DNA from: Struthidea cinerea
Taxonomy: Eukaryota > Chordata > Aves > Passeriformes > Corcoracidae
Length of the DNA: 64,000 nucleotides
Direction of reading: 5' to 3'
NCBI GenBank assembly: GCA_013397865.1
Contig: VZTI01005197.1
Location: forward strand, 2,398,533-2,462,532
A program made the translations under genes and the position numbers. The notes under the pieces are model-generated. The model was not told the origin of the DNA. It did no database searches and saw only the letters and a list, made by a program, of their open reading frames with translations. Shown one piece after another: positions 52,301 through 61,600 of the stretch (position 1 is the stretch's first letter; every line of letters starts with the position of its first letter).

Positions 52301-55300
52301 TGGAAACATTAAACATCAGAAATGGAGGGGGAAAGTGCCCCATAAACAAAAATGAAGTTCAGCCCCACTTAGATCACAGATACATGTTGACTTTGCCAGG
52401 CACTTCAAGTCAGCTGAATCCACTTAAATTTAACTGTTCAGAATTTCCCTTTTTCCCTTCTTATTTATTTGGAGGAGGGAAGCAAAAAAATTTAAAAGTC
52501 TGAAATTGGTTATTATTTAAACAATGTTTCCAGTAATAGTAAGCCTTACAGGTGATTTATGTAGAATGTATCACTTAAGAACAAGGGAACATTTTTAGTT
52601 GCAATTTAAAAAGCATATTTCCAAAAAAGTTTTTAATTTTGCTGAATGTATCTGGAGTACGGTATTTTCAGATGCAGCTTTTAATTATTAAAGTTATTTG
52701 AAGCTGGAAACTTTCTAAATATTACTTAGGACTCTTATCCTTCTGAGATGATTTCATACAACTTCGCGATGATTTTTTAAGATGATTCTCATTTTAATGG
52801 GAACATTACAATTTGGCCTGATGGAAATCTTTTTAATCTTCATTCAACAGATTCTTCTAAGAATATTTCCTTGGCATCAACAGGGTAGACTGTCAAAGCT
52901 CAGATGAAACACAGCTCTTATCTACTAGAAAACACTAGAAAATAAACAGTTGTCAATGTCCAGATCAAAGACCAAGGGCTCACACAAGGTGATCACATTT
53001 TGATCATACACATGCACAAGCAATTGTAACTGTTAATCCATACAGTCAGACAAAGGCTGTCTTTCTGAATACTTTTTATTCCTAATTCACATAATTTTGA
53101 AGATGGATTTATTCTGGCACAGGTAAGGAAGTCAAATATTAAAGGGGAGGGGAGAATACTGTGGAAATTTGCTGCTTTAGTACAGTGACAGTTCTATATA
53201 CACAGACAGATAAAGGACAAAGCAGGACATATGTTAAAAAACTAAGAAGCTAAAGCTATTGAGCAAAGCTTTATTTGTAGAATCCCATTCTTCTGTAACC
53301 AGAATCTCTTAGGGGTTTTTTCTTTCTCACAGTAGAAGAGCTCAGAAAAAAGCTCTTATAGAACTACCTAGACATAACTCACACAAGCATTTACTCTCAC
53401 AAACCCAGTCTTCAGACAACAAGAGAATTTGAGATTCGTTTGTCTCGTGAACTTTTAATTAATGCACATTTGATTTTCCATTGTCTGCTTAAAATTTAAT
53501 TGCTATTCATAAACACAAATGCACCTTCTCAGTATGCAATCTGATTCTCAAAGCTGTGTCCCATCCACGTTTCTCTTTCATATGGGTATTAGCCCTTAAG
53601 CACAAGAAGCTGACCTTGAACAAAACATACCGCTCTCCACTAAAAGGAGCAGTGAACGCACAATCAGTCAATGTCTTGAATTCTTTCGTTTTTCAGACTT
53701 ACTGAAGTGATAAATGTAGCTGCTAAAATCTGTAAGGTTTAGGAAGCTCTTATTTTTGCTATGAAGTACAACACAAATGGCTCTATAAAATTATGTTTCT
53801 TAAGCACTGAGACAGAGAAGCCCCTGGAAGCAATTTCATCTCTTTAGATAAAAAATATTTTAAAATGTTCACGGAAGTATATGGTATAAATAGGGTTACC
53901 ATTTGAAATTACCAATAGAACAGAGTTTTAATCAGTAATGAAACATTAATGAAAAAAAAAAATTATCTGAAAGGGAAGGAAATTATGCATTCACATCCTG
54001 AAAAAGCAAGATTGCTTTATTTTTTGTTTTATGCAAAGCAGTGTCGTTTTAAAATTCTTCCAACATTTGTCATGTCAGCCCTACATGCCCTACTTTTACA
54101 AGCATCTCCAGCAGTTTCTTTCTCACCATTGAGTCATGAGTCTCTCTACAAACCAGTTTCCTTGATTTATTTACTTTCTCTTGACTCACAGAAGACACTG
54201 ACTACATGATTTGTAATCCCAGGCACATTATGTGATCATAATGTGTTGTTAATGCATAATCAATTGCTACCTGGACAATTATTTCCTTTTAATAATTCTC
54301 TTTCCTCCCACATCCATAGTCTTTCTATATACAGCCTCAACTTTTCAAGGGCACTGCAGAGCCATCCCTCCTCCTGCTTTAATAGTTGCTTTCCAAAGCT
54401 GCAAGGTATTTACAAAGTTTTGTGAGGGACTTTGAGATGTTATCCTGCTCAAAATTCTTTGGAAACATTTTTTTTTCTTATTATAATGCTGAATAGATAG
54501 TATCTTCAATCATGTCCAGAAAACTTTCAGGTCAAAACATGATAATTATTTGGTGTAAAATCAGAAAACTTTACCCAACAGTTTGCTCACACATTCCATG
54601 CTAAAAACATTTGTTAGTGATGTATCCCACTGCAACCTGTCTCCTTCCTTCTTTATAGTTTTTGCACCTACAGTTTTGAATAGTGTGGATCTATGGACAA
54701 TCGAGGTTGTAAAAAGCTCTTAATCAAAGTTATGTCAAAAAACAGTATCAAGAAAACCTTCAGGTTCCCTTTGGCACAGATCTAACACTGATCTGGGTAC
54801 ATAAGGCAGCAGAGATTTATGGCCAGACCCCATCCCAGGGGGTGCCTATATTATGCAATAAAGCATGGTAAAGAAAACCCTACACGCCAACCCACCCCCA
54901 AACAGAGTTAACATCAACACAGTGCCACCCAAATGTCTCTGCTATCAACACAGGACTGCAATAACTGTTTTGCAGAGTACCTGAGGCAACATTTGCACCA
55001 ATTTCAGTGAAATACAGCAATGTCACTGACACCTACAAAATCCTCCATCAGAACAAAATCTGTTTTTCAGCTCATCACAACTTAAATTCAAAAAAAGATA
55101 TTGTGCTAATAAGCTAAATCTATGACATTACATTAAAGTCTTATTATAGACTTAGGCCAACCTCATTAATGTTCAGAAAAGTCTGATTTTAGCACATTTT
55201 GACAAGAAGCCTTCCTAATTGGAATGATTGTCAATCGTGGCTCCCTGCTGTTGAAAGCTGGCTTTTATCTTCAGTGTAATAAAGCTGGTTCTTTCTTTTT

Positions 55301-58300
55301 TTTTTTTTTAATGAATTGGAAAATGTAATTATGGAAGTTACAGCACGGATCCAGTAATGGTATCTGTCTTGGGGACAAGTTTGAGAATCAATACATTCTT
55401 TGGCAGTATCTCTTAAACAAGGTCAACTGGAGTCTCAAATTGATGCAATATTTACAACTGACAAAAGAAACCATTTATAAGTTTTGTTGTGGAGTTTGTA
55501 GGTCTCACCTAGCCTGCCCTACTGCTCAAAGCAATCTCAGAATAAATGGAAACCTAAGGCTGGAGCAGCTGTTGAGCAGTGGCAGGGATTCTAGAGTTCT
55601 CTCTTCTACAGCTCTCTGCTTTAGTAGCTATGTAAGACTGTCCTCCACTTAATTCTTCTGGCATTTATTAAATTAAAATGCAAGCTGTGCAGAATATAAA
55701 AGAATCCATCCAAAAACTGCCCCAAAAGAGCAACTTTGGTACAGAATGGTATTTGGGTTTGAACACATGCATTGCAGATCTCAGACTGTGATAAGGCCTG
55801 AAGAAGCAGGTGTTGTTATTCCAGTCTGCTTTAGCTTTAAAACTGCAGTAGGACAGCTTTGTTAGTTAAATCAGATTACTTACTTAAGAGCAAGGTAAGT
55901 AAAGGTTTTCTATTCATGTAGTAAGATCAATTTGCCAGGTGTAACAATGCAACAGTGTTATCAAGTTTTGTAACATAGAACAACATAGCAAGATGGTAGT
56001 TAGCCTGAGATAGCCATAGAAACATCCAATTTCGTGACGACGAGAAAATCTCCCTTTTATCTTGCAAAAATTATTACACTTCTGTAACACTCTCACTATT
56101 CTCACACTTGTTTTTTGAACTGTTGAACTGATGTCGGTGTGGGAAGCATAGCCAGCTTAAGCTTGTGCTGCCACCAGAAACAAGCACCTCAGGACACCTC
56201 AATCCCCTTTCTCACTCCCTTCAGCCCCAGAATCTCAAAGGGGCCTCACAGTGACACAGAACAGATTTCCCTCCCACTAAGTTCAGCAATAACTTCCATC
56301 GGTTTCCTGATCCAATTCACTGTGTGACTGCAAAATCACTTGTGCTGGCCCAAAAGCCCAAGACACTGGCATGGAAACAAGATGCAAGACTGTGTTTGGC
56401 ATTAGGGATGGTTTAAACAGCATTACCATTTGTGAAATAGCTGTTAGCAGAAACAAATGTGTTACAACACTTCTTTACCAAAAATGACAGAAAAGGATGA
56501 AAGAATGCAGGAAAGACAGTTAGTTTAGCACTTAAGACCACGCAAAATAGAACAACTTACTGGGCAAAAATAGGTGTTTTCTGCTATGTGGTTTGCAACA
56601 AGGTTGTTTTCTGCAGACAGAGACATTATGAAAAGCAGCGCATCCCGGGCCTGTTGGCCTACTGTTCCTTCTCGATGGATGAAGGGGATCAGCAGGGAAA
56701 ATATGAGGAAATTGGCAGCTCCTTGGTCCTCACTAGTGTGGAAAAACAGTTCTAAAATGGAAGGATCTTTGGCTATTATAGAGCAGAGCTGGTTCAAGAG
56801 GACAACCAACTCTGTTTCCACTGTTGGAGTGCTTGTTCCTGAGCAGGAACTCAGCAACATCATCAAAGGCTTCAAAATGGGCTTGTGATGCAGCAAAGGC
56901 TGATGAGACTGGGTTACGAGCATTTCATACATTTTGAGTTGCTCAATTTTTGTCTCATCAGTGAACTCTCGCCGTAGGCTCCAAAGGAAAAGCTTCTCCA
57001 TTATGTTCTCTGAGACCACAAACTCCAGAATAGGCCCCATTGAGGCATCCTTTGCTTGCTCCTCAATCAATAAGAAAAGCATGTGCTCCACATAATTCTG
57101 GACAGTGCTGGCCTCATCAGGTGAGATTGCCCCATACTTTGCCTGAGTGTTTTTCAAAGGATCGTGCTTCTCTAAGATTTTCAGAACCTAAAGAGGAACA
57201 AAGGCAGATCAGTTTTAATGCACTTGAATGCATCATAAAAAACATGCACTTATCACTACAAGGAAAAAAAATAATCAAAATTCTTTAACACAAAGAGCAT
57301 TAAGTCTTTTTATGTTTTCAAACTAAGAAAGTTTGATGGACAAAATGTGAAAGTTTCACATTTGGCATGTACAAGGCAAAATTGTAATGCTTTTGTTCAC
57401 TTCGTTTTAATAAGCACCTAAATTTGTCATTTACCCTGTTCCTGAAAACTAAGGGTTCTCTGAAATAGGGATAAACCAGGTTTCCTTCAGGGTTCAGAAA
57501 CTGAATTTCAATGACGTTTGAAACAAGTTTGTCACAGAGGACTGAAATTAAAGGGCCTGCTCTCCAGCCAGAGCAACTGTGCCCAAGAGTATCAATATCA
57601 TGGGATGACTTGCAGCTGTAAGAGTAGTAGCAGCCCACAGTGCTGCTCTTCGCTTGACACCTTTTATATGATACCAAATGGCCACTGATGCCCACGTACT
57701 CTTACAACTTTCAATAAAGTAGTGATAGTCATCCCAGCACTTCTAACTCGGAATTACATTCTGTTGTGCATGCAAACAATAAAGCTCATTGTCTGCAAAA
57801 AAACCATCATCTTTAGCCTTTTTGTGGAGGATAATTGCCACAAAACCGTAAAGGAACAGTGGCTCCCCTAACATGAAAGCATCACTAGTTAGGTGAGAAA
57901 AGGAGACTCTTGAACAACAGCTCCTCTGACTCTGGAAACATCTCAGAAACACCACCATTTGTCTGGCTGGTTTCCTGGGATAGCCAAAGAACAACAAAAA
58001 CAGCAGCACAGAAATCAATTTTATCTAAATTGTTATTCATATTACTGCAGCAAATAAGACTTTATACTATGGTGCTCAGAGCAAAACACCTTTGCCTAAA
58101 AGCAATTACAATCCTGATGACATGCAAACAATTTTTAGAATATGCTGAAGTGTATAATCTACATCTATCCATAATAAACAAGAGTGCATGCAGCTTTGCA
58201 CTGTGCACCTAATTTACTTTACAAAGGCAAGACTTACCCAGCACAAGGAAAGGAAGCACAGAAGTTTGCAACAGGGTGCAAATCACAATGAATCAATAGC

Positions 58301-58678
58301 AGAGCCAGTAAGAAGATCTAGGCCTTCAATAAGATATTACCATGTCCTACCACTTCCCATTTAGATGCAAATCTGGAGTTCAAAGTGTGATTAGTAAAGG
58401 CTAACCATACCTTGAAAGGTCAATTACCTTTGCATTTTAAAAATAGTTGTGTCATCTACTACATTCTGCATGAAAGACATTTGTTCCTGAGCAATTCAGG
58501 ATTATCCCACAAGAAAGAACGAAGCAAATTTGTATTAATGCAGCTTACTTCAATCAATAAAACTAATTAACATTACCTGTGCCCAGTGTGTTCTAAACAC
58601 TATCATGCATGTTTCTGGGTCAACACCCTGCAGGCTGGGAGCCTGCCTCTTTCTGCTGATACTTGTTCCAGAGGACAT
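25083..58678 (-). CDS. FHIP1A: FHIP1A (FAM160A1): FTS/Hook/FHIP complex subunit, complete coding sequence in 11 exons
   Basis: Exons in coding order are 58577-58678, 56561-57187, 51716-51874, 49495-49581, 38934-39101, 36693-36772, 35073-35260, 33492-34532, 29802-29980, 29375-29513 and 25083-25333. They total 3021 nt, giving 1006 residues plus stop; every intron has GT/AG ends and all phases agree. Residues 1-470 form the conserved helical N-terminal half of the FHIP (FAM160/RAI16-like) family, about 645-815 are acidic and probably disordered, and about 818-1006 are the second conserved helical part. FHIP proteins are known to join AKTIP (FTS) and Hook proteins in the FHF complex, which ties cargo such as endosomes to dynein-dynactin; the FHIP subunit is thought to choose the cargo. 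Length is close to that of mammalian FHIP1A (about 1040). The paralogue FHIP1B is less likely, because GATB is the neighbour, as at the human FHIP1A locus. Confidence 0.95.
25334..29374 (-). other. FHIP1A: FHIP1A intron between exons 10 and 11, 4.0 kb
   Basis: AT-rich, with no recognised exon. It contains a perfect 20-bp tandem duplication at 26196-26234, inside what may be an ancient LINE tail. No other element was seen. Confidence 0.85.
26196..26300 (+). repeat. Short tandem duplication within a possible ancient CR1-family tail
   Basis: The unit tagaactcactgctacaaga is present twice head to tail (26196-26215 and 26216-26234, last base differing). It is followed by tatcattgaggccaac, which resembles the tail end of old CR1-type LINE proteins (N-S-L...-I-EA). 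The duplication is directly visible; the LINE assignment and right edge are weak. Confidence 0.45.
29375..29513 (-). CDS. FHIP1A: FHIP1A coding exon 10 (residues 878-924)
   Basis: A 139-nt exon, acceptor gttttggcag and donor AAAG|gtaagt. It encodes [38 protein letters not shown] and AAEELLTK. It continues the helical C-terminal domain and ends one base into a glycine codon. Confidence 0.94.
29802..29980 (-). CDS. FHIP1A: FHIP1A coding exon 9 (residues 818-877)
   Basis: A 179-nt exon, acceptor ttttcttgcag and donor CAG|gtattt. After completing a split glycine it encodes [40 protein letters not shown] and [19 protein letters not shown]. It is one of the best conserved segments of the family, a helical C-terminal domain. 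Confidence 0.95.
29981..33491 (-). other. FHIP1A: FHIP1A intron between exons 8 and 9, 3.5 kb
   Basis: No exon recognised. It holds one CR1 3' end at 32102-32195. The 288-base intron between exons 9 and 10 (29514-29801) is the shortest in the gene and holds nothing else. Confidence 0.85.
32102..32195 (-). mobile_element. CR1 LINE 3' end fragment
   Basis: Begins gaatcatagaatggtgtggg, then aaaagggacctcaaagacca and tctagttgggcaggaacacc, matching the reverse complement of the CR1 3' end. Minus orientation, so it has the same sense as FHIP1A. The right edge is uncertain. Confidence 0.82.
33492..34532 (-). CDS. FHIP1A: FHIP1A coding exon 8, large exon (residues 471-817)
   Basis: A 1041-nt exon, acceptor cttcacttccag and donor ACAG|gtggaa, one open frame throughout. 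The first part ([30 protein letters not shown]) still belongs to the conserved N-terminal domain. Around residues 573-580 is WDDSYDTG and around 608-642 is [10 protein letters not shown] followed by [18 protein letters not shown], both conserved FHIP1 motifs. Residues about 645-810 are rich in Asp, Glu, Ser and Lys with [10 protein letters not shown] and [15 protein letters not shown] near the end, and are probably disordered. This central stretch is where FHIP proteins differ most in length. Confidence 0.94.
34533..36692 (-). other. FHIP1A: FHIP1A introns between exons 6-7 and 7-8
   Basis: 34533-35072 and 35261-36692 flank coding exon 7. Both are unique AT-rich sequence without recognised repeats or extra exons. 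Confidence 0.8.
35073..35260 (-). CDS. FHIP1A: FHIP1A coding exon 7 (residues 408-471)
   Basis: A 188-nt exon, acceptor tgctgtttcag and donor AAG|gtaatt. It completes the split arginine and reads [20 protein letters not shown], then [13 protein letters not shown] and [12 protein letters not shown]. The YLIPCNHMM motif and the KERD segment are FHIP hallmarks. It ends one base into the next codon. Confidence 0.94.
36693..36772 (-). CDS. FHIP1A: FHIP1A coding exon 6 (residues 382-408)
   Basis: An 80-nt exon, acceptor ttattttccag and donor AAG|gtaaag. It encodes [20 protein letters not shown] and MLQLVL plus two bases of an arginine codon finished in exon 7. The sequence is typical of the family. 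Confidence 0.93.
36773..38933 (-). other. FHIP1A: FHIP1A intron between exons 5 and 6, 2.2 kb
   Basis: AT-rich unique sequence; no repeat or exon recognised. Confidence 0.85.
38934..39101 (-). CDS. FHIP1A: FHIP1A coding exon 5 (residues 326-381)
   Basis: A 168-nt exon in phase 0, acceptor tgcttacag and donor CGG|gtaaga. It encodes [40 protein letters not shown] and NTPFR, a strongly conserved FHIP block. An (ATCC)18 microsatellite lies 48 bases upstream of its acceptor. Confidence 0.95.
39149..39220. repeat. (ATCC)18 tetranucleotide microsatellite
   Basis: Eighteen uninterrupted ATCC units (72 bases; GGAT on the gene strand), in the FHIP1A intron 48 bases from the exon 5 acceptor. In one reading frame of each strand it gives a repeated four-residue peptide, which is an artefact. 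Perfect arrays of this length are usually variable between individuals. Confidence 0.97.
43499..43523 (+). repeat. A25 homopolymer tract
   Basis: Twenty-five uninterrupted A residues in the largest FHIP1A intron. It could be a plain homopolymer or the tail of an unrecognised retrocopy; no AATAAA signal stands directly before it. Confidence 0.9.
46421..46617 (+). mobile_element. Internal CR1 ORF2 fragment (between endonuclease and reverse transcriptase)
   Basis: Plus-strand translation gives [10 protein letters not shown], stop, [15 protein letters not shown], then [12 protein letters not shown], a stop, and a remnant ending TVLN. This matches the linker of CR1 ORF2 with its R-KAKA-LEL and LLN-G-LVT blocks. 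In-frame stops show it is dead. It breaks off where a CR1 3' end in the opposite orientation begins. Confidence 0.75.
46618..46690 (-). mobile_element. CR1 LINE 3' end fragment
   Basis: Begins tcacagaatcacagaatagc followed by tagggttggaaggaatctct, the reverse complement of a CR1 3' end. It abuts the plus-orientation internal CR1 fragment. How far it extends to the right is unclear. Confidence 0.83.
48689..48840 (-). mobile_element. CR1 LINE 3' end fragment
   Basis: Begins tcatagaatcacaaaaccat, then gggttggaagggaccttaaa, and further right cagggacactttcctctaca and cccatccaacctggccttgt. This is a longer and better kept CR1 3' end, in minus orientation (same sense as FHIP1A). Confidence 0.92.
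49495..49581 (-). CDS. FHIP1A: FHIP1A coding exon 4 (residues 297-325)
   Basis: An 87-nt exon in phase 0, acceptor ccctcttag and donor AAG|gtcagt. It encodes [20 protein letters not shown] followed by PVMAPALHK, which fits directly between exons 3 and 5 in the family pattern. Confidence 0.93.
49582..56560 (-). other. FHIP1A: FHIP1A introns between exons 2-3 and 3-4
   Basis: 49582-51715 and 51875-56560 flank coding exon 3. AT-rich; T-runs occur near 52126-52139 and 55296-55309. No transposable element or additional exon was recognised. Confidence 0.8.
51716..51874 (-). CDS. FHIP1A: FHIP1A coding exon 3 (residues 244-296)
   Basis: A 159-nt exon in phase 0, acceptor tgaaatacag and donor CAG|gtaact. 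It reads [20 protein letters not shown], then [11 protein letters not shown] and [19 protein letters not shown] and EWH-L-DDW are conserved in all FHIP proteins. It is too short for an ATG-based gene call but clear by family resemblance. Confidence 0.93.
56561..57187 (-). CDS. FHIP1A: FHIP1A coding exon 2 (residues 35-243)
   Basis: A 627-nt exon in phase 0 at both ends, with acceptor ctctttag and donor CCA|gtaagt. It encodes [105 protein letters not shown] and ends ENTYFCP. This is the most conserved block of the FAM160 family and is mainly predicted helix; such helical repeats make up the Hook/FTS-binding scaffold. Confidence 0.95.
57188..58576 (-). other. FHIP1A: FHIP1A intron between coding exons 1 and 2, 1.4 kb
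   Basis: Bounded by a gtaatg donor and a ctctttag acceptor. Unique AT-rich sequence with nothing else recognised. Confidence 0.85.
58577..58678 (-). CDS. FHIP1A: FHIP1A coding exon 1 (start codon)
   Basis: ATG at 58678-58676 opens a 34-codon exon reading [16 protein letters not shown] and ending in [11 protein letters not shown], followed by donor CAG|gtaatg. It joins in frame to [10 protein letters not shown] of the next exon; HWAQ-V-KI-EKHDP is a conserved FHIP start region. The ATG has A at -3. An in-frame TAG about 70 bases upstream (in the gtagctcactgg stretch) precedes it with no other ATG in between, which supports this start. The exon probably extends 5' as untranslated sequence; a candidate acceptor is the ctgtag just before CTCACTGG. 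Confidence 0.9.
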
Positions 58679-61600
58679 TATAAAATTTCCAAAAGTCAAG
58701 CCAACTGGGCCATGCTGAATTTCTTTTTTAAATCCTCCAGTGAGCTACAGATGTTGAAGAATCATGATGAAATTGATACTCAGTCCTGAGCTTTGATGCC
58801 CACAGAAATCTGTTAAAAAGAAAACAAAACCAAAAAAACCCACACATATACCAGTGCACATCAAAATACAGTGTCTAACAAAAAAACATCTTTATAGAAA
58901 ACACAAACTTTTCTTCTTTTAATTCAGTTTTAGGACAGAATTCTTCAAAGCATGTTATATAGGACCATCTTCTCAGACTTTTGCTCATGATAACGGCTTA
59001 TAATGCTCAAACTTCTGAGATCAGTGACTGAAATAAGGTGCTACTGAAATAAACAAGCACAGCAGAAGCTCATGCAACAAACATTTTGTGCATTTTTAGT
59101 TTCTCGTGATGACATTTTTGCCATCTGACCATGTCTCTTCAAAGTTGCTTAGTAACTAATGTCGCACAGACTGAACAGGTAAAAAAAAGTACAGGTTATT
59201 TCTCTGTTTTTTTTTTTTTTTTTTAAATATCTTCCAATAATAGATATAATTACAAATACTTAGACGTGCTCTGCCAGAAACCATATCATAAACAGTTGAA
59301 AACATCTGTAGAGCACCATATTCACATAGAAGGGTGCATCTGTATCAATACCAAAGTAAACAAAACCAAACAACATAAAAGATAAAACCTTCGTGTATCC
59401 AAAGTCAAATAAATTGAGATGTCATATTAAAGGACTATGAGAATAGGATCAAGCATTGAAACATTCCTTTCATCCATTATTTAATATCCTAGATATCTGA
59501 GTATCAAAGTAGTTGCATGTCTGCAGAGGAAAGTTAAAATGAAACAGAGACTGATATCTTGCAGATTTTTGAGAGGTTTAGGAGAACATATTATTCCCTC
59601 ACACACCAGTATCTAAGTCACACAGCTCTCCCCCTTTCACCCCTTTTTCTTCTTTTTATAAAGCTTACATTTTTATTCTCCTTTTTGCAAACCAACTAGG
59701 CATTTATTTCAGTTTGTGACCATAGCAAAAAAAGCCCAACCAAAAGCGCCCAACAACAAACAATTTTTTTGTACCATAAGCTGCCAAATCCCATACAGCA
59801 ATTCTTTGCCAGTATAGAAGAGATTTCTCTATGCATATCTTAAAAGATGAAAATCTTTTCTCTGTAGTGGACATCTCTGCTCCCTGTACATGTGCTCTGT
59901 TTATATTCTTGAAACTTCTACCACAGAAAACATCCAGCCTGTCTCAAAAGTAGCAGCAACTTTTGCCATTTTAAAAGAGTTCAAAAATATACAGGGTACA
60001 ACTTCTAAGAATTCTGAGGCAAGCAAAGAGCAAAAACTGGTTATGCACTCCCCTGTGTATATATACACATATATTCATATGTTCAAGATTCAATTGCATG
60101 ATCGGCCTCCCCCTTCCATCCTAATCCTGCCTCTTTCAGCATTTACAATGCATTTTCTGTGCATTTGCTAAGCACTCTCACGCAATACAATTAACACAAC
60201 CTACCCCATCCTCTTTGCAGATAACACATTCCATGTGTGGAGAAGCCAGCATAACCAGCATAAATCCTGCACACTTTATCTATTCGGGTAACACCACTTC
60301 CAGAATGAAGCTGGCACTCCGTATGAACTACTCTCCAGATTATAAACTACCTGGAGCCAGATCCATTGGAGAGGATTGTCCACAACCAGTAAGAATTAGC
60401 TCATAGGAATCAGCCGGAATTCCCTCTGCTGGAAATAGAGGGAATCACTTAGAAAATATCATCAAAGTCTATACTCCTTGTCCCCCTGCTCCAACCACAC
60501 TTCTCCCCTCTCTATCTCCTCCATACTTATACAGGCCTTACACTTCCAAGCATTCTCCTTCCCATCAGCTTGTTTCATGTGCTCATTTACTTGAAGGCAC
60601 CTACCAGTACACTGCTACTTCTTAAACAGTCCTGTGAAAGTGAATTGTGCTATTTCTACATTACTGATGTTCCTGCATAGAAAAAACAACACCAAACCAA
60701 AACAAAAACCCACAAACCACACACCAAAATAATCAGAGATCAAAGTAGCAAATAGATTTGAGAACCCAACTTGAGAGACACAGGATGTGGGTGCTTTTAT
60801 CATTACTGACTTAAGTAGATACCACCATACCTCAAATGCACAACTCCTGGCAACGTGCCTGCAGCTCTGCACGCTCAACATTTCTACCAAGAAACACTGG
60901 GAAAACACAATGCATGCTTACACACCATTTAGAAAAAGCCTGCTCTAAGCACTTTGTCTAATACCACAGCGAATAATCCAAGGAATATTTAACTGACATA
61001 TACTTCAGATCACCTGCCCACTTCCTCCTGGTTTCCTCTTTGCCAGCACTCTCCTTCAAACAGAAATCTATGTCAGTAGAAGTCCAGCAGACTCCTCTGG
61101 GCAAAAGTGTCCTTCACTTTACAGCCCTAATTCACTGTTTTAGCAGATCTGCCCTGTGCACGAAACAAGCAGCTTTGGAAAAACTAATATGATCATGTAA
61201 TTAAAGATGGTATCAGAAGGTGCAGCAAGAGAACTTAATTAACAAACCAGAGGCAAGCTCCATTCTGGAATTTATGAGTTCCTTCACTTGACAACTTAGA
61301 GGTTGTTTCAATGTAGCCTTTGCATATTGTTTAAGAATTTAAATAAAAGAAACTGATAATACACATATACCTATCGCATGAGAAATTCTGTTAGCGGCAT
61401 AGAATCAGAAACTTCAGATCAGTCTCCAGCACTTAAGATAATAAACAACAATAAGGAAGACTATGGCTTTCTTCACAAATTCTGATAAAAATCAGTGATG
61501 TAAGACTCTCCAGATGCATGCAAAGCTCTAGGATGTTACCACACACAGGCAACCCAAAGCTGTTTAACCCACTACCCTCCTTTCTCCTCTAATCTGTTTT

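Noticed and set aside
54224..54245. Perfect 8-bp inverted repeat with a 6-base spacer
   Set aside because: Short, AT-rich and isolated; such palindromes occur by chance in a window of this size.
57318..58018. Minus-strand open frames of 91-125 codons near FHIP1A exon 2
   Set aside because: They fall in the intron between coding exons 1 and 2, match no family and are skipped by the well-supported junction HWAQ-VLKI.
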